NCBI GenBank assembly: GCA_030154105.1 | Contig: JASKKP010000004.1 | Coordinates: 1 to 64,000, forward strand | Direction of reading: 5' to 3' | DNA: 64,000 nucleotides | Source of the DNA: Bacillota bacterium | Lineage (GTDB): Bacteria > Bacillota > DTU030 > DUMP01 | Shown: piece after piece, positions 8,457 through 17,939 of the stretch | How the letters are laid out: each line of letters starts with the position of its first letter | How positions within the stretch are numbered: position 1 is the first letter of the stretch | Notes under the pieces: model-generated | The model's database searches: none | Seen by the model: the letters and a program-made list of their open reading frames with translations, nothing else | Told to the model about the DNA's origin: nothing | Made by a program: the position numbers and the translations under genes

Positions 8457-9824
8457 CTAAGCCAGCTCAGGGCGCAGGCCGTAGGGGTTCTCCAGAAGCT
8501 CGCGTACACGCCCGAGGAACTCGGCAGCAACGGAGCCGTCGATCAGGCGGTGATCGAAGGAAAGGCTTAAGGTCATCACCGGACGGACCTCGATGGAGCC
8601 GTTTACCACCACCGGTCTATCCTTGATGCACCCCACACCCAGGATGGCGCTCTCCGGTTGGTTAATGATGGGCGTAAAGTGGTCTACGCCGTACATGCCA
8701 AGATTGGTCACGGTAAAGGTGCTGCCGGTGGCCTCATCGGGTTTAAGCTGCCCGCTGCGTGCCCTCCCGGCCAGGTCCTTTGTCTCCCGCGCCACCGTGC
8801 GGATGTCTTTCTTGTCCGCATGGCGCACAACCGGCACAATAAGCCCGTCCGGAAGAGCTACGGCCACCCCCATGTGTACGTCTTGGTGATAGATTATTTC
8901 CGTTTCGGTGATCGTGGCGTTAACCATGGGGAACTCGGTGAGCGCCCGCGCAGCCGCCTTGATGACGAGGTCGTTGAAGGAGACCTTCTCCTCCGGCGTC
9001 GCGGTGGCGTTGAGCTCGGCCCGAATTTGCTTCGCCCGGCTCATATCTACTTCCATATTGATGGTGACGTGCGGAGCTATGCTCCAGCTCTCTTTCATCC
9101 GCCGGGCAATAACGCGGCGCATGCCGGCAAGCGGCACCCGCTTCTCGGCCGGCTCGCCCTCGGCCAGAACCGCCGCCAGTACGTCCTCCTTGGTAATGCG
9201 TTTCTCGGCCGCGAGTTTGGCCAGGTCAACCCCCAGCTCCTGCGCCAGCCGCACGGCCGTCGGCGTAGCCCGCACCGTAAGCCCTTCCGCTGCCGGCCTG
9301 GCGACTGTAGCCTCTGCCGGTGCCGGTTGAACCGCCGCCGTTTTTTGGGCGAGATAGGCCTCCACGTCTTTTTCCGTTATGCGCCCCTCCGGACCGGTTC
9401 CCTGAACCAGGTTAAGGTCCACGCCCTTTTCCCGGGCCAGGCGCTTGGCTGCCGGCGAAGCCTTAATCGGTTCGCGCTCGGCGCCCGGAGGAGAAGCTGC
9501 AGCTTTGGCCGGAGCCGCCGAAACTTGGGCCGGACCGGCCTGCTCCGCCGCCTGGGGTGCTGCGGAGCCGGCTTCCGCCGGGAGGCTTTCGCCGGCCGCC
9601 AGAAGGTAGCCGATGCGCCCGGCAACCGGCACGGTGCTTCCTTCCGGCACCAGGATTTTCAGAATACCGTCGCCCGGCGCCTCCACTTTGTTGGTTATCT
9701 TGTCTGTAGCCACCTCCAGAAGAGGTTCTCCCTTTTTCACTTCACTCCCGTCCGGCTTCAGCCACGCCGTTATGGTGCCCTCAGTCATGGTAAGCCCCAA
9801 CTTGGGCATGACAATCTCCAGCAT
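8457..9824 (-). CDS. acoC: Dihydrolipoamide acyltransferase (E2) of the first acetoin dehydrogenase complex, 455 aa
   Basis: Lipoyl domain at 1-75 with the modified Lys42 in EVATDKITNKVEAP, an Ala/Pro-rich linker, two peripheral-subunit-binding-like segments (KASPAAKRLAREKGVD and RATPTAVRLAQELGVD), then the acyltransferase core ending with the catalytic SFDHRLIDG. Two binding segments rather than one is notable. ATG 9824 is preceded by GAAAGGAG at 7 bases. A strong REP-like hairpin (9844-9882) separates it from acoB. It transfers the acetyl group to CoA in the cytoplasmic complex. Confidence 0.92.
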   Translation of the reverse strand: MLEIVMPKLGLTMTEGTITAWLKPDGSEVKKGEPLLEVATDKITNKVEAPGDGILKILVPEGSTVPVAGRIGYLLAAGESLPAEAGSAAPQAAEQAGPAQVSAAPAKAAASPPGAEREPIKASPAAKRLAREKGVDLNLVQGTGPEGRITEKDVEAYLAQKTAAVQPAPAEATVARPAAEGLTVRATPTAVRLAQELGVDLAKLAAEKRITKEDVLAAVLAEGEPAEKRVPLAGMRRVIARRMKESWSIAPHVTINMEVDMSRAKQIRAELNATATPEEKVSFNDLVIKAAARALTEFPMVNATITETEIIYHQDVHMGVAVALPDGLIVPVVRHADKKDIRTVARETKDLAGRARSGQLKPDEATGSTFTVTNLGMYGVDHFTPIINQPESAILGVGCIKDRPVVVNGSIEVRPVMTLSLSFDHRLIDGSVAAEFLGRVRELLENPYGLRPELA

Positions 9825-9843
9825 GACAGTACTCCTTTCGACC

Positions 9844-9883
9844 GTGCCGGGCACCCGGGAGAAATTCCCAGGTGCCCGGCACC
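9844..9883. repeat. REP-like palindrome between acoB and acoC
   Basis: A 12-bp perfect stem, GTGCCGGGCACC (9844-9855) with GGTGCCCGGCAC (9871-9882), is extended by 4 bp after one mismatch, leaving a 5-base loop. The right arm plus flank (9865-9883) reappears exactly, inverted, at 24448-24466, so this is a dispersed element rather than a local operon signal. Confidence 0.75.
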
Positions 9884-9886
9884 AAG

Positions 9887-10858
9887 TTAAATTATTTCTT
9901 TTACTGCCGCCACGATATCGTCCGTACCTGGCAACACATATTTCTCCAGCACGCCGGCAAACGGTACGGGAGCCGGTTTGGCGCCCACGCGCTTGATCGG
10001 CGCGTCCAGGTAGTCCAAGGCCTTTTCGGCGATGATGGCCGCAATCTCGGCCCCGAAGCCGGAGCGCGTGACCGCTTCGTGGGCAATTACCACGCGGCCG
10101 GTCTTCTTTACCGAGGCCAGAATGGTCTCTTCGTCGAGCGGCACCAGGGTGCGCGGGTCGACAACTTCCACGCTCACACCCTCCGCCGCGAGCTTCTCCG
10201 CCGCCTCCAGCGCCTTCATCACCATTAGCGAGGTAGCCACCACGGTAACGTCGCTGCCCTCGCGCTTTACATCGGCCTTGCCTAGGGGAACCACGTACTC
10301 GCCCTCCGGGACTTCGCCCTTTACCGGGTATAGTAACTTGTGCTCGAAGAACATCACCGGGTTGTCGTCGCGGATGGACGCAATTAGAAGTCCCTTGGCA
10401 TCGGCCGGGGTGGAAGGCATAACCACCTTAAGGCCGGGAACGTGGGTGAACCAAGCCTCCAGGCTCTGGGAATGCTGGGCCGCCGCCGAGATGCCGCCGC
10501 CCACCGGCGCCCGCACCACCATGGGGATCTTCGCCTTGCCGCCGAACATGTAGCGCATTTTGGCCGCCTGGTTAACCAGCTGGTCCATGCAGACGGTGAG
10601 GAAGTCGCAGAACATGATTTCCGGCACGGGCCGCATCCCCGTGGCCGCCGCTCCTACCGCCGCACCGATAATGGCCGTTTCGGAAATCGGCGTGTCGCGC
10701 ACCCGGTCTTCCCCAAACTCCTGCCAAAGATCGCCGGTGACGCCAAAGCAGCCGCCGAACTTACCTACGTCTTCACCGAGAATAAATACGCTGGGGTCCC
10801 GCCGCATCTCCAGACGTAATGCCTCGCGCACGGCCTCCGCGTATGTGAGTTCCCGCAT
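9887..10858 (-). CDS. acoB: Acetoin dehydrogenase E1 beta subunit, 323 aa
   Basis: Transketolase-like pyrimidine-binding domain followed by the transketolase C-terminal domain; starts [18 protein letters not shown] and contains [19 protein letters not shown] and [12 protein letters not shown] motifs typical of 2-oxoacid and acetoin dehydrogenase E1 beta. ATG 10858 follows GGAGGT at 7 bases. It pairs with acoA 13 bases upstream to form the thiamine-diphosphate E1. Acetoin specificity rests on the neighbours acoR and acoX, not on active-site residues. Confidence 0.92.
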   Translation of the reverse strand: MRELTYAEAVREALRLEMRRDPSVFILGEDVGKFGGCFGVTGDLWQEFGEDRVRDTPISETAIIGAAVGAAATGMRPVPEIMFCDFLTVCMDQLVNQAAKMRYMFGGKAKIPMVVRAPVGGGISAAAQHSQSLEAWFTHVPGLKVVMPSTPADAKGLLIASIRDDNPVMFFEHKLLYPVKGEVPEGEYVVPLGKADVKREGSDVTVVATSLMVMKALEAAEKLAAEGVSVEVVDPRTLVPLDEETILASVKKTGRVVIAHEAVTRSGFGAEIAAIIAEKALDYLDAPIKRVGAKPAPVPFAGVLEKYVLPGTDDIVAAVKEII

Positions 10859-10871
10859 TATTTCCACCTCC

Positions 10872-11825
10872 CTATGCGTAGACGTCTTCCAGCGCCTCTT
10901 CCGGCTTCGGCAGCGGGCTTTCTTCGGCGAAGCGTACCGCCGCCTCGACCTCCTCGGCCACCTCGGCGTCGATCTTCTCTATGTCGGCCTCGCTTAGAAT
11001 ACCCATCTCCAGGAGGTGCTTCTTAAAGCGCGCAATCGGGCAGCGCTCTTTCCATTCCTGCACCTCTTTTTCCGAACGGTAGACGGTGGGATCGCCTTCG
11101 AAGTGCCCGCGCCAACGGTAGGTCTTGGCCTCAATGAGGGTGGGCCCTTCACCCGCCCTGGCCCGCTTCACGGCCTCAGCCACCGCTTCATACACCGCCA
11201 TAACGTCGTTTCCATCCACTACCACGCCGGGAATCCCATAGGCCACCGCCCGGTCGGCCACATCGGCGATGCGCTGGTGTTTTGACTGATGCAGCGAAAT
11301 CCCGTACTGGTTGTTTTCGCAGATGAAGATGACCGGCAGTTTCCAGATGGAGGCCAAGTTCAGTCCCTCATGGAAGGTGGTCTGGTTGGAAGCGCCGTCG
11401 CCGAAGAAGCAGACGGTCACCTGATCTGTACCCCTGAGCTTTGCCGAAAGCCCCGCCCCCGGCGCAATGCTGAGGCCCCCGCCGACGATGCCGTTGGCGC
11501 CCAGGATGCCCATGTCCACATCGGCAATGTGCATGGAGCCGCCCTTACCCTTGCAGTAACCCGTCTCCTTGCCGAAGAGCTCGGCCATCATCAGCTTCAT
11601 GTCTCCGCCCTTCGCCAGGCAGTGGCCGTGGCCGCGGTGCGTGCTGGTGATGAAGTCGTCCTGCCGCAAATTGGCGCAGGCCCCCACGGCCGTCGCCTCT
11701 TCGCCGATATAAAGGTGGACGAAGCCGGGGATGCGCCCCTGGGCAAAAAGCTCGGAAACCTTGGTTTCAAACTGACGGATGCGGACCATTTGCCGGTACA
11801 TCCATATGAGCTTCTCTTTTTCCAT
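10872..11825 (-). CDS. acoA: Acetoin dehydrogenase E1 alpha subunit, 317 aa
   Basis: Starts [20 protein letters not shown] and carries the thiamine-diphosphate motif GDGASNQ...ENNQYG plus [12 protein letters not shown]. The length matches short acetoin-type E1 alpha. The start at ATG 11825 is placed by homology and by GAAGGAGGT 11 bases upstream; the frame stays open 64 codons further upstream through promoter DNA. First gene of the operon, behind a sigma-54 promoter at 11949-11964 with a leader of about 110 bases. It cleaves acetoin, giving hydroxyethyl-TPP for E2 and free acetaldehyde. Confidence 0.92.
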   Translation of the reverse strand: MEKEKLIWMYRQMVRIRQFETKVSELFAQGRIPGFVHLYIGEEATAVGACANLRQDDFITSTHRGHGHCLAKGGDMKLMMAELFGKETGYCKGKGGSMHIADVDMGILGANGIVGGGLSIAPGAGLSAKLRGTDQVTVCFFGDGASNQTTFHEGLNLASIWKLPVIFICENNQYGISLHQSKHQRIADVADRAVAYGIPGVVVDGNDVMAVYEAVAEAVKRARAGEGPTLIEAKTYRWRGHFEGDPTVYRSEKEVQEWKERCPIARFKKHLLEMGILSEADIEKIDAEVAEEVEAAVRFAEESPLPKPEEALEDVYA

Positions 11826-11948
11826 AAAGTAATGGCACCTCCTTCTCTCTTTCCTCAGGAAGGAAAAAGGATATGTCTCGCTCTTCACCCCCCTGGACTC
11901 CCTGCCAAACCCCCGGTTATCCGGTACTGTTCGGCTGCCAACGAATAT

Positions 11949-11964
11949 TGCATGAGCCGTACCA
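11949..11964 (-). promoter_or_regulatory. Sigma-54 promoter of the first aco operon
   Basis: On the minus strand TGGTAC-GGCTC-ATGCA gives the invariant GG and GC with exactly 10 bases between them. Two positions differ from TGGCAC-N5-TTGCA. It lies upstream of acoA and downstream of acoR, an RpoN-dependent activator, which supports it. Confidence 0.75.
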
Positions 11965-12002
11965 AGACCATGTTCCCGCCTCCACTGTGCCGCTAGGGCA
12001 AG

Positions 12003-12040
12003 CAAAAACCGCTGCATGTTTCAGTTTGAAACAGCAGCGG
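12003..12040 (-). terminator. Rho-independent terminator of acoR
   Basis: On the minus strand CCGCTGC-TGTTTCA, loop AAC, TGAAACA-T-GCAGCGG forms a 14-bp stem with one bulged base and then TTTTT. It separates the acoR operon from the sigma-54 promoter of acoA. Confidence 0.85.
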
Positions 12041-12073
12041 CAGCCACAGAAAAAAGGTCAGCATCCAAAGATT

Positions 12074-12090
12074 ATGATACATTGTATCAT
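12074..12090. promoter_or_regulatory. Palindrome overlapping the acoR stop codon, possible AcoR enhancer site
   Basis: ATGATACA-T-TGTATCAT is a perfect 8+8 inverted repeat with one central base, about 115 bases upstream of the sigma-54 promoter, the usual distance for an activator-binding enhancer. No second copy was found, so the assignment is weak. Confidence 0.4.
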
Positions 12091-14072
12091 TGTGAGACAC
12101 TGTGCCGTTCTGAAACAACATCCTCCGGCCGCAAACGCCAGCGCTGCAGGCGGCGGTAGAGGGTCGCCCGCCCGATGCCGAGTTGCCGGGCCGCCCGGGA
12201 GATGTTGCCCCGGCAACGCACTAGCGTATTAAGGATGGCTTCTTTTTCCGCCTCTTCGAGGGGCGTAAGTCCTATTTCCGGTGCATCGTCTCTGCCGGTT
12301 ACCGTGCCAGGCAGGTGCTCAAGCCGGATCGGCCCCGTCGCCAGGTGTGCTGCCCGTTCCAGAACGTTCTCCAATTCCCGCACGTTTCCTGGCCAGCTGT
12401 AAGCAACCAGCGCCTCCTCTACCTCAGGAGTAAGTTCGAGCTCAGGCTTACCCAAGCGCTTCTTCAAGTTCGCCAGTAAATACCGGGCCAGGAGGGGTAT
12501 ATCCTCCGGACGCTCGCGTAGCGCCGGCAGGTGGATCTCGATCACGTTGAGGCGGTAATAAAGGTCGCGTCGGAAATTGCCGCGGGCCACCTCTCGGGCC
12601 AGGTCGCGGTTTGTGGCCGCAATCACCCGTACATCTACCGGTATCTCTTCCCGCCCGCCCAGGCGCACCACCTTCTTTTCCTGAAGCACTCTAAGGAAGC
12701 GCACCTGCATCTCGAGCGGCATCTCCCCAACTTCATCCAAGAAAATCGTGCCGCCGTCGGCCAGCTCGAATTTACCCGGCCGGCCTTCTTTTCTGGCGCC
12801 GGTGAACGCTCCGCCCTCGTAGCCGAAGAGCTCGCTTTCGATGAGCTCCCGCGGCAGGGCACCGCAGTTAATGGCCACGAACGGCCCACGTGCCCGCACG
12901 CTGGCATTGTGGATAGCCTGGGCCACCATTTCCTTACCTGTCCCGGTTTCGCCTTGGATCAGGACGGCCAGGGAAGTGGTGGCCGCCTGCTGCGCCAGTT
13001 CTAAGGCAGCGCGCATGGCCGGGGAAGAACCAACGATCTGGTCAAAGGTAAAGTTGGCTTGGTAACCGGCCAAGCGTCCGGCCAGCCGGTGCACGCTCCG
13101 GCTTTCGCGCAGGGTAATGACCAGGCCTTGGGTACGGCCGTCTGAGCCGGTGATGGGACAGGCCGTACAGGTGCAGTGGAGCCTGCCTTTAGGGGTAAGA
13201 AGCACACTCTCTTGGTCGCTGTAGCCGGCACCGCCTCCCAGGGCCCGGATGAGGCGGGCTGGGTTGGCCACCAGCTGCGGCAATAAACGACCCTTCAGCT
13301 CCGCCACCGTCAGCCCAAAAAGCTCCGCGGCCGCGCCGTTTGCCTGGGTAATGCGGCCCTCGGTATCTACGGTTAGGAGACCTTCAGAAATGGAGCTGAA
13401 AGTAGAGGCCAAGAGGTTGTGGCTGAGCTCCAGCTCCCGGCTGGCCTTCTCCCAGCGCAGGCCGTTCTCGATGGCCCGCGCCGCCGCCACCACCATCCCC
13501 AGGGTATGGGCATGGACCAAGCCGCACGGCCCGGTCATATTGAGAATACCGCAGACGCTCCCGTCCGGCCCGAAGATGGGTGCCGCCGAACACGTCCAGG
13601 GGTGGTGAAGCCGGCAGTAGTGTTCCTCTGCCCATACTTGGAGGGGTGCCTTAACTTTGAGCGCGGTGCCGATGGCGTTCGTGCCCACCGTCTCCTCAAC
13701 CCAATGGGCTCCGGGCACGAAGTTAAGTTCCCGGGTGTTTTGCGCCACCTGCGGGTCTCCGGCTACTTCGAGGAGGTATCCTTCCGCGTCGGCCAGGATG
13801 ACAATGAAGCCACTTCCCACCACGCGGAGCAGGTCCTCCATGAAAGGCCGGGCAAGGCGAATGAGCTCTGCGTTTTTCTTGCGTCGAGCTTCCAAGCTGG
13901 AAGCCGGGAGCAGCGGCCCTTTTCCTCCGTACGGGTTTACTCCGGCCTGCCGGCACCGCTGCCAGGAGGCGGCAATAACCTCGCGCACCACGTCTTCGAC
14001 TAGGACGCCGCTCTCCACAAAACGCTGCCAGGCAAGGGCAATCTCCCGTCGCGGCGATGAAGTCGCCTGCAA
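12087..14072 (-). CDS. acoR: AcoR-type sigma-54-dependent transcriptional activator, 661 aa
   Basis: Order of domains: GAF-type sensor (about 70-200), PAS (about 225-330), AAA+ ATPase with Walker A GETGTGKE and the sigma-54 contact loop GAFTGA, and a C-terminal Fis-type helix-turn-helix ([16 protein letters not shown]). This is the AcoR layout of acetoin catabolism activators. The start is TTG 14072 behind AAGGGGGG. It is the last gene of the lin0512-acoX-lipA-lipB-sirtuin-acoR unit and faces acoA in the same direction. A sigma-54 promoter heads that unit, so it probably activates its own operon too. A paralogue lies at 45975-47945. Confidence 0.92.
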   Translation of the reverse strand: MQATSSPRREIALAWQRFVESGVLVEDVVREVIAASWQRCRQAGVNPYGGKGPLLPASSLEARRKKNAELIRLARPFMEDLLRVVGSGFIVILADAEGYLLEVAGDPQVAQNTRELNFVPGAHWVEETVGTNAIGTALKVKAPLQVWAEEHYCRLHHPWTCSAAPIFGPDGSVCGILNMTGPCGLVHAHTLGMVVAAARAIENGLRWEKASRELELSHNLLASTFSSISEGLLTVDTEGRITQANGAAAELFGLTVAELKGRLLPQLVANPARLIRALGGGAGYSDQESVLLTPKGRLHCTCTACPITGSDGRTQGLVITLRESRSVHRLAGRLAGYQANFTFDQIVGSSPAMRAALELAQQAATTSLAVLIQGETGTGKEMVAQAIHNASVRARGPFVAINCGALPRELIESELFGYEGGAFTGARKEGRPGKFELADGGTIFLDEVGEMPLEMQVRFLRVLQEKKVVRLGGREEIPVDVRVIAATNRDLAREVARGNFRRDLYYRLNVIEIHLPALRERPEDIPLLARYLLANLKKRLGKPELELTPEVEEALVAYSWPGNVRELENVLERAAHLATGPIRLEHLPGTVTGRDDAPEIGLTPLEEAEKEAILNTLVRCRGNISRAARQLGIGRATLYRRLQRWRLRPEDVVSERHSVSQ

Positions 14073-14126
14073 AATAAACTACCCCCCTTCTTAATGCGCC
14101 GCTCGGCCTCGGCACCGCAGGTTTAA

Positions 14127-14870
14127 TTACGCCAGGCCCAGTTCCTTAAGCACGGCCGATAAAGTCTCACCCGCTCCCTCTCGGATCACCACGTCGGCCC
14201 GGCCATCGGCCGGAGTAGGCTCGCGGTTAATGATGGCCAAATGCGGCGTCCGAAAAGCCAGCGAGTTGGCCGGAGATACGGTAAGGCTGGAGCCTACCAC
14301 TAATACCAGGCTGCTCCGCTCTACGGCCGCCACCGCCTGCGTAAAGGCGACCGGCATCATATCGCCGAAAAGCACCACGTCCGGCCGCAGCCGACCGCCG
14401 CACTCCGGGCAGTGCGGTATAGGTTCGTTTTTCAGCCGCGCCAAAGCTTCCGTCAGGGGATACGTGCGGCCACAGCTCTGGCAGTGTACCGTTCTTAGGT
14501 GCCCGTGCACCTCGAACACCGTGCGCGAGCCGGCCTTCTGGTGGAGGCCGTCGATATTCTGGGTGATGACGCCGGTAATATAGCCCGCCGTCTCCAGCTT
14601 GGCCAGGGCAAGGTGGCCGGCATTGGGCTCGGCTTCCAGAGTCGGTCCGAAAATCTCGGCGAAGTACTTCCAAAAGGTCTCCGGTCGAGCGTAAAGCGCC
14701 TCTACCGACAGGTATTCCATAGGGTCAATCCGGTTCCAAAGCCCGGTCCCCGGGCTGCGAAAGTCGGGGATGCCGCTCTCCGTGGAAATGCCTGCCCCGG
14801 TGAGCGCAACAGCCCGGCCCTTGTTTTTAACCAGAATTTCGGCCAAAGCTTTTACGCCTGCATTTTCCAT
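14127..14870 (-). CDS. SIR2-family NAD-dependent protein deacylase, 247 aa
   Basis: Removes acyl groups from protein lysines using NAD. Visible motifs: GAGISTESGIPDFRSPGTGLW (NAD site, split here as GAGISTESGIPDFRS then PGTGLW), TQNIDGLHQKAG with the catalytic His, two CxxC pairs of the zinc module (CQSCG and CPECG), and VVGSSLTVSPANSL. ATG 14870 is preferred over 14879 because AGGGAG abuts the latter. It sits between lipB and acoR in an acetoin operon. In other bacteria acetoin and acetyl-CoA synthetase pathways are linked to sirtuin control, so regulation of an acyl-CoA enzyme is a reasonable inference. Confidence 0.92.
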   Translation of the reverse strand: MENAGVKALAEILVKNKGRAVALTGAGISTESGIPDFRSPGTGLWNRIDPMEYLSVEALYARPETFWKYFAEIFGPTLEAEPNAGHLALAKLETAGYITGVITQNIDGLHQKAGSRTVFEVHGHLRTVHCQSCGRTYPLTEALARLKNEPIPHCPECGGRLRPDVVLFGDMMPVAFTQAVAAVERSSLVLVVGSSLTVSPANSLAFRTPHLAIINREPTPADGRADVVIREGAGETLSAVLKELGLA

Positions 14871-14941
14871 AACCGTCATCTCCCTGAGTCTATTATACCA
14901 AAACAGTATTCAACAGGGAGGTAACGGTTTCCTTTTCTTCC

Positions 14942-15649
14942 TTATCTTTCTGAGTATCCTGGAAGTTCTTCCTCCACCGCGGCAAACGTAAGGCCAAATA
15001 CATCGGTGAAGTGACGGACGATGTGGGGAATAACCTCCATAAGCCCCACGGGCCGCCCGAGAAGGTGTGCGAGCGAGGTCACACCGTATTCGCTAATCCC
15101 GCAGGGGATGATAAGACGGAAATGGTCAAGGTTGGGGTCGACGTTAAAGGCAAAGCCGTGAAAGCTCACCCAGTGTTCCACCGCCACGCCGATGGCCGCA
15201 ACCTTCTCCTCCCCCACCCAAACCCCGGTATAAGGCGGAAAACGGCGCGCCGCCACACCGAACTCGGCGAGGGTGCGGATTAGCACCTCCTCATAGTTCC
15301 TGAGGAGCAGGTGTAAATCCCGGCCGTGGCGGTTGAGATCTAAAATGGGGTAGCCTACGAGCTGTCCCGGACCGTGGTAGGTAACGTCCCCACCCCGCTC
15401 AACGGCAAAGAGGGAAATGCCCCGCTCCTTAAGAGCTTCCTCGGAAAGGAGCAGGTGCTCCTTCTTGGCCGTACGTCCTAGAGTAATTACCGGATCGTGT
15501 TCAACGAGGAGGAGGGTGTCCGGTTCGACCCCACGCCGTACCTTTTGCACCAGATCCTTCTGCCGGGCCAGGACGGCCCCGTACTCCCGCCGGCCCAGCC
15601 ACACTGCTCTAGCCTGCACTTGGTCGGCCCCTTCCTTCACTCGGTTCAT
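14942..15649 (-). CDS. lipB: Octanoyltransferase LipB, 235 aa
   Basis: Moves octanoyl from acyl carrier protein to lipoyl domains. RGGDVTYHGPGQLVGYPI, the KVAAIGV lysine and the IPCGI catalytic cysteine are present. It overlaps lipA by 41 bases if the ATG at 15649 is used; a shorter start is possible since the first dozen residues are not conserved. With lipA it makes the lipoyl groups needed by the acoC-encoded E2. Confidence 0.93.
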   Translation of the reverse strand: MNRVKEGADQVQARAVWLGRREYGAVLARQKDLVQKVRRGVEPDTLLLVEHDPVITLGRTAKKEHLLLSEEALKERGISLFAVERGGDVTYHGPGQLVGYPILDLNRHGRDLHLLLRNYEEVLIRTLAEFGVAARRFPPYTGVWVGEEKVAAIGVAVEHWVSFHGFAFNVDPNLDHFRLIIPCGISEYGVTSLAHLLGRPVGLMEVIPHIVRHFTDVFGLTFAAVEEELPGYSER

Positions 15650-16535
15650 TCGGCACCGCTCTTAAGCTTCGGACGGCTTCGGCAGCCTCGGCCGCCCGGT
15701 AAGAGCTGCGGACAAAAGGCCCCGAGGCTACGAAGGCAAAGCCCAAGGCGTAACCTTCTTTTTCCCAGCGTGCGAACTCCTCCGGCTGAACGTAGCGCAC
15801 GATGGGTAGGTGTTTAGGTGAAGGCTGCAGGTACTGGCCGATGGTTAGAATATCGCAACCCGCAGCCTTAAGGTCATGCAATACCTCACGCACCTCGGCC
15901 TCCGTCTCCCCCAGGCCGAGCATGAGCCCGGATTTTGTAAGCACCGTAGGGTTGAGTTCCTTGGCCAAGGCCAGGACGGCCAAAGACCGGCGGTAATCGG
16001 CGCCGGGGCGCACCTTACGATACAGCGAAGGCACCGTCTCCACATTATGCCCGAACACGCTCACCCCCGCCGCCAGCACCGTCCGGACGGCCTCCCGGTC
16101 GCCCTTAAAGTCCGGCACCAGCACCTCCACGCTGGTCTCCGGGCAGAGGCGGTGGATGGCCGCAATGCAGGCGGCGAAATGCCCTGCCCCGCCGTCCGGC
16201 AGGTCGTCGCGCGTTACCGAGGTGATCACCACGTGTTTAAGGCCGAGCGCCGCCACCGCCCGCGCCAGGTTCTCCGGCTCGGCCGGATCTGGCGGCAGGG
16301 GACGTCCGCCGGGTACGTTGCAGAAACGGCAGTCCCGCGTGCACGTATCGCCGAGAATAAGAAAGGTTGCCGTGCGGTGCGCAAAGCACTCGCCTGCGTT
16401 CGGGCAAGCCGCACCCTCGCAAATGGTGTGCAGCGCCAGAGCCTTAAAAAGTTCCTGCAGCCGCTCGAGGGTACCCGGTGGGGGAGCCTTAAGGGTGAGC
16501 CAGGGAGGACGCGCCTTAAGCTCTGCTAAATTCAT
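15609..16535 (-). CDS. lipA: Lipoyl synthase LipA, 308 aa
   Basis: Radical SAM enzyme that inserts two sulfurs into octanoyl-lysine. The auxiliary cluster ligands Cys39, Cys44 and Cys50 (CEGAACPNAGEC) and the radical-SAM cluster Cys65, Cys69, Cys72 (CTRDCRFC) are present, as is the C-terminal GPFVRSSYRA with the cluster-ligating serine. The start overlaps the acoX stop by 4 bases. Placement within the aco regulon suggests dedicated lipoylation supply. Confidence 0.95.
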   Translation of the reverse strand: MNLAELKARPPWLTLKAPPPGTLERLQELFKALALHTICEGAACPNAGECFAHRTATFLILGDTCTRDCRFCNVPGGRPLPPDPAEPENLARAVAALGLKHVVITSVTRDDLPDGGAGHFAACIAAIHRLCPETSVEVLVPDFKGDREAVRTVLAAGVSVFGHNVETVPSLYRKVRPGADYRRSLAVLALAKELNPTVLTKSGLMLGLGETEAEVREVLHDLKAAGCDILTIGQYLQPSPKHLPIVRYVQPEEFARWEKEGYALGFAFVASGPFVRSSYRAAEAAEAVRSLRAVPNEPSEGRGRPSAG

Positions 16536-17539
16536 ACCGGCATCTCCTTTAGGGCAAAAAGACCATTTTTCTGCGCCTCGTGTAGCGCCCGCGGAATATC
16601 CACCACGTTCGGGCCCGCCGCGGAAAGAACAATCTTCACCTCTTCGCCGGCCCGCACCAGCACCTCGCGCTCGCCGTCGAGAGCCAGAAGGCGCGGCCCG
16701 GCGTCAACCCGGATTCCTTCGCCTACGGCCAAGCGCCGCCAGCGGGCGACCGGAACACGGGAGAAGAGCCCCGGAGCCACCGGCGCCAAAACAGGATAGG
16801 CCGCCCGTTCCTTGTCTAGTTCGAGGTAGAGACCAGCCGGTTCCTCCGGCCGTACCGGGGCCAGGCACCCGCCGACGGCCGAAAGGCCGATGGTATGGGG
16901 CTCGCAGCGGGTGCAGATTATAGCCTGAATGCGCTCCATGTCCCAGAGGGCCCGCGCGGCCACAAAGGTATCGCTCGTCACCACAGCATCGACCAGCGCC
17001 AGGTCTCGCCAGCCCTCCGGGCCGAAGATGTCCAGCTTTTTGGCGCGCCAGACGGCGCTACTTTTCCCGGTGGCCACCGCCCCGGCCGCCAGCCCGGCCA
17101 CCGTCCCCTCCACCATGACCGGAAAAACATTGTTGGTGCCGGTGGAGACGGGAACCAGGGGGACATCGCCCGAGCTCTTGGCCACCGCCCGGCAGGTACC
17201 GTCACCGCCCAGAACAACGATGGCCCCCACCCCCTCTTCCCGGAGCAGCCGGGCGGCCAGGGTGGAATCGGCACCACCGTGGCCGATCTCCATGGTGAGA
17301 AAGCGTACGCGGGGGCGCAGACGGTGCTGGCCCAGCCCGTCCAGCGCCCGTTGCCCGATCCCGTATGTGTCGGGCATAATCAGCACCTCGTCCACGCCTG
17401 CTGCCTCCAACCCGAGGAGGATACGGCGGACGATGCTGACCTTTTCTTCGTTATCAAAGACGGAACCAAAGGCCACCAGGCGCCGGATGTCTTTGCCCGA
17501 GGCCGGGTTGGCAATAATTCCCACCTTGGCCGGCGTCAT
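16532..17539 (-). CDS. acoX: AcoX-type ATP-NAD kinase-fold protein, 335 aa
   Basis: Starts MTPAKVGIIANPASGKDIRRL and carries the GGDGTCRAVAK and STGTNNVFP motifs of the NAD kinase/diacylglycerol kinase fold, as in AcoX of acetoin catabolic operons. The biochemical role of AcoX is not settled; kinase activity on NAD or a related substrate is inferred from the fold. ATG 17539 has GGAGG at 8 bases and overlaps the lin0512 stop by four bases (ATGA). Confidence 0.85.
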   Translation of the reverse strand: MTPAKVGIIANPASGKDIRRLVAFGSVFDNEEKVSIVRRILLGLEAAGVDEVLIMPDTYGIGQRALDGLGQHRLRPRVRFLTMEIGHGGADSTLAARLLREEGVGAIVVLGGDGTCRAVAKSSGDVPLVPVSTGTNNVFPVMVEGTVAGLAAGAVATGKSSAVWRAKKLDIFGPEGWRDLALVDAVVTSDTFVAARALWDMERIQAIICTRCEPHTIGLSAVGGCLAPVRPEEPAGLYLELDKERAAYPVLAPVAPGLFSRVPVARWRRLAVGEGIRVDAGPRLLALDGEREVLVRAGEEVKIVLSAAGPNVVDIPRALHEAQKNGLFALKEMPV

Positions 17540-17901
17540 TCGCCAACCTCCACCCAAACCGTTACTGCAGCATTGGCCATGAGAATCTCCGGCGTGGCGT
17601 CGCCCAGCTCCGGCAAAGTCATCCCTTCCGCCACCAGGCCGCCAGGAACTACCTCGAGCGATTTCTGCCCAAAGGGAATAACCGCCAGTACCTCTTCTGG
17701 GCGTACCCGCTCGGGGTAGGGCACCGCCACCTTTACCTTTACCACCATTTTGTTTAGCTCCTTAAGGCCGAGGATCTCCTTGAGACCGGTAAGGTAACTG
17801 TGAGAGATGGCATCCTTTACCGCCTTCTGGGCAGCCCGGGTCGGGTCCTGTCCGTGCTGGTCGATACCGGTGCCGAATTCAATGAGGTAGCGTTTCAGCA
17901 T
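17536..17901 (-). CDS. Lin0512 family protein, 121 aa
   Basis: MLKRYLIEFGTGIDQHGQD at the N-terminus and KVAVPYPERV in the middle match the uncharacterised Lin0512 family. The ATG at 17901 is used; a start 24 codons upstream would run over the sigma-54 promoter. First gene of the lin0512-acoX-lipA-lipB-sirtuin-acoR operon and translationally coupled to acoX, so a shared role with AcoX is likely. Function unknown. Confidence 0.85.
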   Translation of the reverse strand: MLKRYLIEFGTGIDQHGQDPTRAAQKAVKDAISHSYLTGLKEILGLKELNKMVVKVKVAVPYPERVRPEEVLAVIPFGQKSLEVVPGGLVAEGMTLPELGDATPEILMANAAVTVWVEVGE

Positions 17902-17939
17902 GAAGAAGCCCCCTTCGCCAGAGTCTATCCCTAGATAAA

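Noticed and set aside
12009-12040. TGTTTCA-N3-TGAAACA repeat as an AcoR enhancer
   Set aside because: The arms extend to a 14-bp stem followed by TTTTT in the acoR direction, so a terminator explains it better.
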